Positions 1 through 9,203 of a stretch of 64,000 bases of DNA are shown piece after piece. A program made the translations under genes and the position numbers. The DNA is taken from contig LGRX02033429.1 in the NCBI GenBank assembly GCA_001247695.2, positions 1 to 64,000 of the forward strand. Direction: 5' to 3'. The stretch is from Cymbomonas tetramitiformis (Eukaryota; Chlorophyta; Pyramimonadophyceae; Pyramimonadales; Pyramimonadaceae). The notes beneath the pieces are model-generated. The model was not told where the DNA came from and made no database searches. It was given only the letters and a program-made list of their open reading frames with translations. The number at the start of each line of letters is the position of its first letter. Within the stretch, counting starts at the first letter, position 1.

Positions 1-1
1 G

Positions 2-3000
2 AGGCCTATCGATTACAACAGACCCCTCATATTGTACACCGATTGGAGCACCTATGGCATTGGCGCAGTGCTGGGCCAGAAGGACGATGATGGAAAGGAG
101 TACATTTGTATGGCAATCAGCCGATCTCTGAGTAAAACGGAGAGACAGTACGCCAGCTTCAAAGGGGAGATGCTCGCAGTGGTATGGGCAGTGCGCACAC
201 TGAGGCAGTACTTGCATGGAGTCCACTTCACTTTGGTGACCGACCACTCACCGCTCACCACCCTGATGGAGAAGGCCGATCTCCAAGGGCAACACCTACG
301 CTGGGCAATCAGTTTGCAGGAGTTCGACTTCACTGTGAAGTATCGTCCAGGCGCCAAGAACAGCAACGCTGACGTGCCGTCTCGCTACCCACTGCCATCC
401 ACGACGGATGAGACTGGAGCGAGGCATGAAAGGGAGAAGGCGACTGCGTTACACGCAGGCGTGGGGGAAGTTCACGCGAAGGACTTCGGTGACCACTTGT
501 GCTTTATGTTGGCTGGGGATACCTTCCCAGGGGAAGAGGCCACGCCAGAGGTGCAGGTTACCAACTATTGCAGGATGGCTGCCATGGAGCAGCTGGGCAC
601 AGGACCAGTGCATCGTTTGTTCGATTTGCACTACCACGAGGAATTAGAATGCAATCATGGGGACATGTTCGACACTGACTTGCCCGCGCTGGTGACCGAC
701 TCTGGAAGGTTAGCCAGAGCAGCTTGGAAGGCGCTGAGCCTGGTTAGGCCGACGCGAGGTACGCACGGCGAGGGAAGCCCTGCTGTGTACAGCAATGAGT
801 ACTTTGAAGGTGAGCGCATCCTGAAGCCCGAGAAGGTCGACACCAGGGTGCTGGGCAGCCGATTCTTCTCGCAAGCTCGGCAGGAAGGCGTGGTATGCTA
901 CGAGCCATGTGGAGGCCTATGTGCTGGGCTAGAAATGTTGCTCCGCAGTGGGATGAAGGTGGATCGCTACCTGTATCAGGACATATCCCCGAGCAGTCGG
1001 ACAGTTGCCAGAGCCAGGTGCACGGCATTGCTAAGACGATACCCTGACCTCATCTCGCCCCATGCAATAGAGCTTGGGGCTTTACCCCAAGATCTGCGCG
1101 AGACCACCAGCGCCGACTTCATACGAGCGGGAGCTCTTCAAGGACGCCAGTGGGTCATGGTATGTGGGTTCCCATGTCAGGATCTCTCCCCTGCTGGAAC
1201 ACTCACAGGCCTGGATGGCAGGCACAGCAAATTATTTTATGAAGTGGTCAGGCTTCTGTCCACACTCCAGCAGCTGCAGCGGCAGAGGCCTCCGGGCTAT
1301 ATCCTGGAAAATGTTTCTCCGTTGTCACACAGACCTGGAACCAAGATCAGGGACGAGGTGTTCCCGTACATTGCCAGCGTCATTGGTAGACCAGTGTCCT
1401 TTGATGCAGCACAAGCAGGCGCTTACGCACATCGATTGCGAGCGTATTGGAGCAACTTGTTCCAGAGCCACCAGCAGTTTCGCTCCGTCATGAGCAAGGT
1501 GGTGAGACCAGAAGGACGAATCGTATCGTCAATCATATGCAAGGGCTGGCATCCCAGGCCAGTGATAAGGACAGACCGCGCGCCTCACTACGTAGTGAAC
1601 GTGGTGGGAGAACCATTGAGGGCACTACCCACCATCATGGCGACGCAAGGGTCAAGAGCGTTCAGAAGAGCGAGGATGGGCACCGTGGTGCGCAACCAGG
1701 ACGGCGAAGACGCCGAGGAAGACTCTCGAGAAGTGAACCTCGAAGAGAAGACGCGAGCCATGGGCTACAGCGCAAGTGAGCTACGCATGGCCGATGGCCT
1801 GAACGACGTAGAATTGGCAAGCATTCTGGGCCTGGCCATGGATCGCAGGGCAATGGAGCTGCTGATGGCAGTCGCAGAAGCAAGCAGGAAGGGGCTCCCT
1901 CACAGCAAGGAATCCCCAGAGGCGGAGAATTCCCCAGGACAGCCCATCGCTGTAGACAACAACTGGGCAGACCACGAGAGGTCGGACCTTCAGCAGAGGC
2001 AAGCTTTGCTGGCGGAATGGGTTGAGAATTCGAACGCATACACCCAGCAGGTGGCGAAGACTATGACCCATCGCGACTGGGAGGAGAAGCTGCGGATAAT
2101 GTGCTCGCAAGGGCAGAAAGGCGCAGAAGGAATTGGAGCCCAGCGACAGAAGGCTGGAACCAAGAAGAAGAAGAAGAACGAGTGGCAGCTCTACACCATG
2201 GCGCAGTATCGTCAGAGGCATGAGAACCACTTCGTGAAGGAGGGCGCAACCCCAGCAGCGCGCGTGGATGTGCCTGCCTGGAGTCCGCCTGCCAGAGAGT
2301 CAGAGATGAGGCTCCCCAGGTTGACGTGTACCACCAGATTCGAGGATCTGATGGCCAGCGTGGCTGAGCAGCAGTCAGACCGTGACAAGCATCGAGACGT
2401 ACACGATGATGCATGGTGCCTTAGATGGTTGAAGTCCAATGGTAGAGTGAGGTTGCCAGAAGAGGAAGTTCGCCGAGTAAGGAGGCGAGCAGCACGACAT
2501 CGATGGGACGAGGCCACGGACGAGATCTACATGGTCACCATGTCAGGCAAGGAGGTGAGAATACCTAAGCCTGCTGACCGTCTCGCGTTGGTAAAGGAAT
2601 ACCACTCCAGAACTGGACATTGGGGCATAAGACGTACGCAGCATCTCTTGTGGCAGCGCCATTGGTGGGCCGATCTGAAGAAAGACGTGGAGGCTGTGGT
2701 CACCCAGTGTGAGACCTGTCAGCGTGTGAAGACTCATTATGCGAGGGAGGAGGCATGTTTATCCCCCCTTGAGATCGTGTCGTTCATGTATCGCTGGTCG
2801 CTGGATTTGGCATGGCCTTCGAGGAGAGAGACCAAGTCTGGCAACAACCGAGTGCTCATCATGACCGAGCACTATACCAGGTTCATAATCTGCGTGCCCA
2901 TTCCTGATAAGGAGGCGGGCACCATCGCAGCGGCATTCCGCAGCCATGTACTGGCGGTGTTTGGTGCGCCGGCAGAATGCTTGGTGGATGGAGGAAAGGA

Positions 3001-4498
3001 GTTTGAAGGCGAGTTCAAGCAGCTATGCAGGGACTGTCTGATCGACCGGCGGGTCACCTCGCCAAACTCACCAGAAGGCAATGGGCTGACCGAGAGAGTG
3101 GTACGCACTATGAAGTTCTGCTTTAAGAAGCTTGCCTTGGAGAAGGGTCTCGACTATGAGTGGGATGAGCAGCTCTGGCCGCTAGTGCTGAGTTATAATG
3201 CAGCACGCCAGGAGTCCACGGGGGTTGCGCCGTTCACCATGTTGTTCGCTCAAGAGGCAGTAGTGCCTCCTGATTTGAAACGGGCGCCCAGTATGGATTT
3301 TGGTGCTGAGATCGAAGATGAGAAGGATGCCAGAGTCAAGGACCTCCACCAGAGAGCACAGGTGGTGAGGCGATTGATGGTACACGCTGGTTGCAGCCTG
3401 GAGGTCGCACAGCATCGTGATACATTACATTATGAAGGGAGAAGGGGTGGGGGCTATGAGCCTAGTCCACACCAGTTTAAGGTGGGCGATTTCGTCTACA
3501 TCAGGCAGAAGCCTCGCAGCGGCATGGAAGTCGCGACCAAATCTGCCATTCTGAAGCTGGTCAAGATACAGCGAGATGGTGTGGTGGTGCTTGAGGACGC
3601 CACCAAGTTAAGAGAGAAGAGCACCGTGCAGAGCATCGCGCCATGTCACCTACAGGTGAAGGATCAGTATGACTGCAGTGCAGCCGTTCCCAGTAAGCAC
3701 CTAGCATGTGAAGTTTGCAGGAAGACCGATGGGGAGGCAGAGATGCTGTTGTGCGACGCATGCAACAGGGGGTACCACTTGTGGTGTCTGACCCCAGCAC
3801 TGGATGGAGTACCAGAAGGCGAGTGGCTATGCCCCAGGTGCTCAGGCACGGGGATGCAAGCCGCCAATGCCGAGGTGCAGATCCAGAAAGACGAGAGCTC
3901 TGGTGCCCTAGAGGACAGACTGGGCATGAAGGAGCAGCAATTGAATGAGAAGCTGTCGGCGGAGATGCGCCTGTTGCCAGCAGACGTGGGTCCTCGTCGG
4001 GTGGTGAAGGGAAACAAGTTTCAGCCTTGGCATGCCATTTCATCAAGGGAGATGCTGTTGAAGGAGGAGGACATGTTCTTGGGCATGCCAGATCAGATTG
4101 ATTGGGGAAGACAGGACAAGCTCTCTGAGGCTGTGCAGATCTTCATGCCAGGGCATTGGAATGAGGGGCATCGCACGGTGCTGAGCAAGAAATATCGGGA
4201 ACAGAAGGCCATGGCAAGGCATCTGAGGGATGCACCTCTTATGCCTGCGCTGGCTGAAGAAGAAGTTGAAAGACGAGGAGAGCTGAGGCACATGACTAAG
4301 GCTCAGGTGAGAGAAGCTAGCGCGCTGCAGTGGGGGCTTGAACTGGTTATCACAGTGCCCTCTGAGGTGAGGCGTTTGGCGACAGAGGTGGACTGGAAGT
4401 CCGTCGATGGCGTGTGGGACCCGTGGGCAGGCACTGGGGTCATCAGTGAGGTAATGGTAGAGCAATGGCCGCAGTTGAGATTCATGAACAACGACTAG
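2..4498 (+). CDS. Retroelement copy A pol polyprotein, 5'-truncated by window edge (RNase H, C5-MTase, integrase, PHD)
   Basis: The frame is open from base 2, so the protein starts outside the window; the residues aligning with the end of copy B reverse transcriptase come first. Order seen: Ty3/gypsy RNase H (LYTDWSTYGIGAV, EMLAVVWAV, LVTDHSPL); a cytosine-5 methyltransferase with motif I-like YEPCGGLCAGLEMLL, catalytic PCQ (Cys codon 1175-1177), ENV motif VI, an R-x-R-x-YW motif VIII and a C-terminal GLAMDRRAMELL, order and style as in DNMT3/DRM; integrase H2C2 zinc finger (HSRTGHWG...CETCQ) and DDE core (SLDLAWP, CLVDGGKEF, GLTERVV); an SH3/GPY-like segment (FKVGDFVYIRQKPRSG); a C4HC3 PHD finger; and the start of a second methyltransferase (DPWAGTG). 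Copy B aligns end to end at roughly 75% by eye. A TAG at 4496-4498 stands where copy B has TGG (Trp). Confidence 0.93.
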   Translation, partial: RPIDYNRPLILYTDWSTYGIGAVLGQKDDDGKEYICMAISRSLSKTERQYASFKGEMLAVVWAVRTLRQYLHGVHFTLVTDHSPLTTLMEKADLQGQHLRWAISLQEFDFTVKYRPGAKNSNADVPSRYPLPSTTDETGARHEREKATALHAGVGEVHAKDFGDHLCFMLAGDTFPGEEATPEVQVTNYCRMAAMEQLGTGPVHRLFDLHYHEELECNHGDMFDTDLPALVTDSGRLARAAWKALSLVRPTRGTHGEGSPAVYSNEYFEGERILKPEKVDTRVLGSRFFSQARQEGVVCYEPCGGLCAGLEMLLRSGMKVDRYLYQDISPSSRTVARARCTALLRRYPDLISPHAIELGALPQDLRETTSADFIRAGALQGRQWVMVCGFPCQDLSPAGTLTGLDGRHSKLFYEVVRLLSTLQQLQRQRPPGYILENVSPLSHRPGTKIRDEVFPYIASVIGRPVSFDAAQAGAYAHRLRAYWSNLFQSHQQFRSVMSKVVRPEGRIVSSIICKGWHPRPVIRTDRAPHYVVNVVGEPLRALPTIMATQGSRAFRRARMGTVVRNQDGEDAEEDSREVNLEEKTRAMGYSASELRMADGLNDVELASILGLAMDRRAMELLMAVAEASRKGLPHSKESPEAENSPGQPIAVDNNWADHERSDLQQRQALLAEWVENSNAYTQQVAKTMTHRDWEEKLRIMCSQGQKGAEGIGAQRQKAGTKKKKKNEWQLYTMAQYRQRHENHFVKEGATPAARVDVPAWSPPARESEMRLPRLTCTTRFEDLMASVAEQQSDRDKHRDVHDDAWCLRWLKSNGRVRLPEEEVRRVRRRAARHRWDEATDEIYMVTMSGKEVRIPKPADRLALVKEYHSRTGHWGIRRTQHLLWQRHWWADLKKDVEAVVTQCETCQRVKTHYAREEACLSPLEIVSFMYRWSLDLAWPSRRETKSGNNRVLIMTEHYTRFIICVPIPDKEAGTIAAAFRSHVLAVFGAPAECLVDGGKEFEGEFKQLCRDCLIDRRVTSPNSPEGNGLTERVVRTMKFCFKKLALEKGLDYEWDEQLWPLVLSYNAARQESTGVAPFTMLFAQEAVVPPDLKRAPSMDFGAEIEDEKDARVKDLHQRAQVVRRLMVHAGCSLEVAQHRDTLHYEGRRGGGYEPSPHQFKVGDFVYIRQKPRSGMEVATKSAILKLVKIQRDGVVVLEDATKLREKSTVQSIAPCHLQVKDQYDCSAAVPSKHLACEVCRKTDGEAEMLLCDACNRGYHLWCLTPALDGVPEGEWLCPRCSGTGMQAANAEVQIQKDESSGALEDRLGMKEQQLNEKLSAEMRLLPADVGPRRVVKGNKFQPWHAISSREMLLKEEDMFLGMPDQIDWGRQDKLSEAVQIFMPGHWNEGHRTVLSKKYREQKAMARHLRDAPLMPALAEEEVERRGELRHMTKAQVREASALQWGLELVITVPSEVRRLATEVDWKSVDGVWDPWAGTGVISEVMVEQWPQLRFMNND

Positions 4499-4945
4499 AA
4501 CTCTCAGTTGGGTTGGTCTGAGGCGCATGACGCACTTCAGCCGGGTAACTATCGCATATGGAAGGAGAAGTATGGTGTCTGTGACGCAGTGGTGACTTCG
4601 CCTTGGTTCGCAGCGCTGGATATCGCGTTTCCGTTGGCAGTAATGGCCAGTCGCGTGGTGGCATGTGTCCACGTTCCATCTTACTATTTAACAGACATGA
4701 CCGAGAGCAGGGCTGCGTACTTCAGGCGATTGAGTCAGACAGGACGCTTGCATGTGATTGGGCATCTGGAACATGGACCTATTGGCCGCAGGTGTATGTG
4801 GGTCTTGGTGTTCAAGAATCCACTGGTCAGAGCCAGAATGTTACAAGGCGGAGAAGGTGAAGGCATTGGTATGTTCACTTTCAGTTTGGGCAAGTTCATG
4901 GCAGATGGTGATACGACCCAGTATGCTGAGCAAGCCCACATTTGA
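4499..4945 (+). pseudogene. C-terminal amino-methyltransferase-like domain of copy A pol, cut off by a nonsense codon
   Basis: This is the direct in-frame continuation of copy A pol after TAG 4496-4498. It carries the expected second half of an amino-methyltransferase fold: the SPW catalytic-type motif in VTSPWFAALDIAFPLA, then hydrophobic strands and a GPIGRRCMWVLVF segment. Copy B reads through the same place with Trp, so one G-to-A change explains the break. Without this part the fold keeps its SAM-binding DPWAGTG but lacks the SPW active site, so the domain should be dead unless the stop is read through. The frame ends at TGA 4943-4945, about 30 bases before the polypurine tract, which is the normal 3' end of the element's coding region. 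Confidence 0.8.
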
Positions 4946-4972
4946 GTCTGTGCTACTGCACGCAGCAGCTAC

Positions 4973-4982
4973 AGATGGGGGA
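4973..4982 (+). other. Polypurine tract of copy A
   Basis: Purine-rich AGATGGGGGA lies directly against the first base of the LTR (TGTTG). The same tract sits in the same place in copy B (minus strand, 32219-32227). In LTR retrotransposons this tract primes plus-strand DNA synthesis. Confidence 0.8.
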
Positions 4983-5722
4983 TGTTGGAATCTGGGCTTG
5001 CATGTAAGAGTTCAGCGTTCGATAACAGGGTATCAGAATTTTAAAAATTTTGTAGCTCTACGATCTTATGCTGTGTTGAGAATTGCTCGATCAGTTACCG
5101 GCACCAGTGGATATTAATGATGCTTATGATCAGTCGCGAGTGTTAAGTTCGTTCGATTCCGAGATTGTACCATCATATGCACGCGTTTGCGACAGCTGTA
5201 ACAAACGCCGGCTTTTCATGGTACCGCGCCGGGTTTGTTCAGCTGGTGACACGCATGACAGTGGTGACAGCATGACAGGCTTTACGAAGATGACCATCTG
5301 TGAGATGCAGACTTGTCAGAGAAGATATGGTCACCATCAAGTGACCAGGGAATGATAAGACGAAGATGGCAGTGACTCCTTTGCCGCTGACGTGTCAGTC
5401 AGAATGCGGTAAACGGTAACATTGTTAGAGCTGGCATGGAATAATGACTTTCTATTGGCCAGATGAAGATTTAAGGGCTAGAACCCGTTACAGTTTTGGG
5501 AAATGTGACAGGGCATTGAGATATAAGTAGACTCTGACCGAAGGTCAGGCTAGTGGACTCATTATTGTTTTGCCTTCGCAAGTACTAGGTGGCTGTTCGC
5601 GTGCCAGTGCTAGAGTGCTAAGACAGTTCTGCTCACAGCTTTTGTACACACAATAATTCGTATTTTGTGATATAATATCAATTTTGACGGATACATTTTA
5701 CTGCTGTTTTCATACTTTTTCA
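4983..5722 (+). repeat. 3' LTR of copy A (740 bp, TG...CA)
   Basis: Begins TGTTGGAATC right after the polypurine tract and ends ...ACTTTTTCA, with the usual TG...CA borders. The end is set by the fact that the LTR start repeats at once from 5723. An AT-rich box ATATAAG at 5521-5527, followed by GTTTTGCCTTCGC near 5558-5571, resembles a U3/R promoter. Copy B's upstream LTR carries related GAGAATAAGTAG and GTTTTGCCTTCG boxes on the minus strand (46685-46746), which supports the assignment. Confidence 0.8.
5521..5527 (+). promoter_or_regulatory. TATA-like box in copy A LTR
   Basis: ATATAAG lies about 540 bases into the LTR, where the U3/R border would be expected, and a similar AT-rich box lies in the matching part of copy B's upstream LTR. 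Assigned by position and sequence only. Confidence 0.45.
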
Positions 5723-5935
5723 TGTTGGAATCTGGGCTTGCATGTAAGAGTTCAGCGTTCGATAACAGGGTATCAGAATTTTAAAAAATTTTGTAGCTCT
5801 ACGATCTTATGCTGTGTTGAGAATTGCTCGATCAGTTACCGGTACCAGTGGATATTAATGATGCTTATGATCAGTCGCGAGTGTTAAGTTCGTTCGATTC
5901 CGAGATTGTACCATCATATGCACGCGTTTGCGACA
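5723..5935 (+). repeat. Second, truncated LTR copy abutting the first
   Basis: Bases 5723-5935 repeat the first 213 bases of the LTR at 4983 with one substitution and one inserted A, then diverge after GCGACA. No base lies between the end of the first LTR (CA) and the start of this one (TG), so there is no target-site duplication between them. It may come from an LTR-LTR junction of circular DNA, from unequal recombination, or from a second element truncated here. Confidence 0.8.
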
Positions 5936-6229
5936 AGGTAACCTCTACTAACCGCCTGGCCGCAGAACTTTGCCAAATATCGGGCTGCCGAAATAATGTT
6001 GTCAATTCGGCAATATTCACTATTAAAGGGAGCAGAGCCCACGGTCGGGATTTCACCGGGTTAAAACCCTGGTTAAAACCTTTTTTGATCGTCGCGGTTA
6101 AAACCGGTTACGGGTTTACGCCGGCTTAGCAGCTCACAGCAAAGATTGTCAGATACAGCGGTTAAGTGCTAAAACCCTAAACACAGCTCAAATTCAGAGA
6201 GCTCTTCTGCACATCTAGAAAGCTAATCA
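5936..6229. other. Gene-free spacer
   Basis: No gene recognised. A short run of related motifs (GGTTAAAACC, TTAAAACCC, GGGTTTACG) occurs at 6055-6125. Confidence 0.5.
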
Positions 6230-8309
6230 CTAGCCACTCCCTAGGCAGGCACGGTGTAAGCAATCTTCAGCCACCAGAGGGTCCTGGAACTGGTCGGCCA
6301 GCTCGGAGCAGCGTGAGGGTGCAGTAGTTGCCGGCCTCCGGGGCCGGTGGTAATGCGTAGACGAAATTAAGGAATCCCCGATCTCAGTCGCGGAGTCCCC
6401 AGAGCCCGGCGCCTCGTCCTCGGACGAGTACGGTGGCGGTGAGTAAGGCGGTGAAGAGGGAATTGGCGGATCAGGATCCACGAGCTCTGGCGGTAGCGGT
6501 AGAAAGCCGTAGAAGCGGAATCCCTGTCGCAGCTCCCGATACCGCGCCTGTCTCCGCGGCGGTATAGCATCCGGCACTGCACCACCCATTGCGTCGCCCA
6601 GCATGCCACGAAAAGGTGCAGGCGGTGAAGTCGCCGCAGTTGGGACTGCCGAGGCAGTCCACGCAGCACCACCGACCGGTGGAGCCGCGCATGCGCGTGC
6701 ATTGGCACCACCGACACCGGAAGCGGCGTGTGGTGCGGCGGTAGCACAAAACCACAAATTACGAAGAGCGCACACACCAAAGAGGAAGTGAGGAAATACC
6801 TCCCCAAGCCGGGAATGCCCCTCCCGCAGCCGTACCGTGGCCGCGGCAGCGCAACCGAGGCAACCATCCTCGTCGTCGTCGTCGCTCGTGGCGTAGGTTG
6901 CGGGCTCGTAGCCCATGATCACGCTCTCCGGCGCCTCGACCGCGGAGATAGAGCATGTTCATGCTCACGGGCGGCTCGTCGGGTGCCCCCAATGCAATCC
7001 AGGGCTCTATATCGGTTTGGTTTTTTGGTATCGATACTATCCGATATCCGAAAAATGGTATCGATAATCGGCACAATCGATAAATAATAGATTATTTGGG
7101 CATTTATATGTAATTTGTTATAAATGAAATATGGAACATCAAAACCTGCACAATCGATATTTTGATATTGCAATCCGATAATCGGCGATAAATACGATAT
7201 ATCGATAGTATCGGTTATCGGACATATCGATATAGAGCCTTGATGCAATCCCCGTGCTCTCAATGAAGTCCGCAAAGGTGCGGGTGACGGGCGGGCAAAA
7301 GGGGTTAGGCGGACCGGTCCACTCCTCGTCGGATTCAACCGACGCGGGCGGGGAGTGCGTAGCCGGCTCCGACACCACCGGCACGTTGGCGGTGAAAGTG
7401 TTCACGTTGAAAGTTGATGCCCCGGCCGTGCGTGCCATTTCCGAGAACTCAGTGACGGCAGACACGAGGGCCTCACCGTCCTCCTCGCAGAACGAGCACG
7501 CGGAGAGGTCGGCGAAGATGTCCGGCTTCTCGCCCGCGAGCATGCAGTGAGAGGGCGTCGAACTCTTCGGCGTCGTCGTGGTCGATGGCATGTTGAAACT
7601 TCGCGGCCAACACCGAGTTCTCGGCCTCTTCAGCGAAAGCGTAGGCCGAGAGGCCGGTCCGGCCCCCGTTCGGGCAGTTCCGATGCCAATGCCGCGCCTT
7701 GCCCTTCGCGCACACCTGGTTCTGACAATACGGCACGGTCGCACCGGTGTCGCGGTGAAAGGCGACCTTCTTCGAGATGGACTGTGACCAATTGCCCCCC
7801 TTGGGTAGGGGCGAGGCTGCGAAGCGGGTCTTGGGCCGTCGGTCCGGTTTGTCCGCGCGGGGAGTGAATCCCCGCGGGGACGGCTCGGATTCGGCGGAGG
7901 CGACAAATGCGGCGAGTTGCCGCTTCAAGTCGAGCACCATGGTCCTAAAATCCGCAAGCTCATCGGGCGCACCGGAGCCATCGCCGGTCTTCTCCATGAA
8001 ATGCGTGCGGTGAGAATACCGGTGTGCGGACGCCGTGGCGGTGCCCGCCCGCACGTGCTCGGAGTAGCATTCACGCACCCATTGCTGAATCGTGAGGAGG
8101 TACTCGCGCCTCGCTCGGGTCACCGCCGGTGCTCTGACCGTGGTTGTGCACCTCACTGGGGGCCGCGCCGGTGCCATGGCCGTGCTCGCGGGGCTCGCTA
8201 GGGGCAGTGCTAGCGCTATGGCTATGGGTGCGCCTCGCGCCAGGGCATATGTAGCGCATGCCCGCGCCATGCTTGCTACTGCGCGCCCCGCTAGGGGCGG
8301 CACTCGCAC
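6230..8309 (-). pseudogene. Decayed retrotransposon gag-like gene with CCHC zinc knuckle
   Basis: Read on the minus strand from about 8.1 kb down. It has a helical segment (LLTIQQWVRECYSEHV), a linker, then a zinc-knuckle-like cluster C-x4-C-x6-H-x4-C (about 7675-7735) and an acidic segment with SACSFCEEDGEALVSAV. The frame shifts near 7550, and continuation requires moving from one minus-strand frame to another. A MITE at 7001-7242 interrupts it. Removing the MITE and one copy of the 9-bp target duplication restores ...ESTGIALGAPDEPPVS. Further down the coding-like text is a poorly conserved Pro-rich acidic stretch. No protease, RT or integrase is attached, so the lineage (copia or gypsy) is open. 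DTGAT within it is not placed like an aspartic protease. Confidence 0.6.
7001..7242. mobile_element. MITE with AGG-CTCTATATCG terminal inverted repeats and 9-bp target duplication
   Basis: A 242-bp non-coding AT-rich element with ends AGGGCTCTATATCGG and (inverted) AGGCTCTATATCG, one base apart in length. It is flanked by ATGCAATCC at 6992-7000 and again at 7243-7251. The interior is full of ATCGAT and CCGATA palindromes. A 9-bp duplication is typical of Mutator-like elements, though 8-10 bp classes cannot be excluded. It sits inside the gag relic. Confidence 0.8.
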
Positions 8310-9203
8310 CGTAGCCGTGCGCTTCGCTCTGGGCAGCGCTTGCGCTGTGGCCGTCGACGCGCGCCTCGCTCGAAGCAGCGCTCGTGCCGTGGCCGTGCGC
8401 CTCGCTCAGAGCAGCGCCGATGTTGTTGCGCCCCGCTAGGGGCAGCGCCAGTGCCGTGACTGTAACCGCGCGCCTCGCTAGGGGCAGCGCCGATGTGGTT
8501 GCGCGCCTCGCTAGGGGCAGCGCCAGTGCCGTGGCTGTGGCCGCGTGCCTCGCTCAGAGCGGCGCCGATGTGGCCGCGCGCCAGGGGAGAAGTCCTGTCG
8601 CGATTGACCGGCCCCTGGCCGAGAGAGTCTCCCAAAAAGAGGGTTTGACCGAAGATTGGCCGAAAGAATTTTGACCCTTAAGTATGCAAAAAGATGTCAA
8701 AACAAGAAAAAACAAATGTTTTCTCGAAAACTGGCCGAAAGGCCTCCGGAGAGGACTTCTGCCCTGCCGCGCGCCTCGCTAGGGGCAGCGCCAGTGCCGC
8801 GACTGTAACCGCGCGCCTCGCTAGGGGCAGCGCCGATGTGGCCGCGCGTCTCGCTAGGGGCAACACTTGTGCCATGATGGTGGCCCCGCGCCTCGCTAGG
8901 GGCGGCGCCGGCGCCAAGGCCATGCTCGCTCGCCTCGCCAGGAGCAGCGCCGATGTCCTGGCCATGCTCGCGGGGCTCGCTAGGAGCAGCACTAGCGCTA
9001 TGGCTATGGGTGCGCCTGCTTGCGCCAGGGCATATGTAGCACACGCCCGCGCTATGCCTGCTATTGCGCGCCTCGCTAGGGGCGGCACTCGCGCCGTAGC
9101 CTTGCGCCTCGCTCGGGGCAGCGCTCGCGCTCTGGCCGTAGCCGCGCGCCTTGCTCGAGGCAGCGCTCGCGCTGTGGCCGTGGCCGTGCGCCTTGCTCAG
9201 TGG
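8140..9203. repeat. GC-rich tandem repeat, alternating units of about 42 and 33 bp
   Basis: Core GCCTCGCTAGGGGCAGCGCC recurs many times, followed by either AGTGCCGTG... or GATGTGG... extensions. Because units are multiples of three, all copies stay in phase and both strands stay open: plus reads ARLARGSA(S/D)... and minus reads GAAPSEARGH.... I see no reason to call either a protein. A non-repeat gap lies at about 8600-8770. The array resumes at 10260-10340, beyond the insertion at 9204-10259. Confidence 0.75.

Noticed and set aside
408..4679. Numerous shorter frames opposite or out of phase with copy A pol, and the like within copy B
   Set aside because: Shadows of the long GC-rich coding frames, with no domain content of their own.
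6160..6185. Telomere-type CTAAAACCCTAAA
   Set aside because: A single short occurrence, no array.
7740..7760. Aspartic protease (DTGAT) in the gag relic
   Set aside because: It directly precedes the zinc-knuckle cluster and lacks the following hydrophobic strand and flap of a protease.
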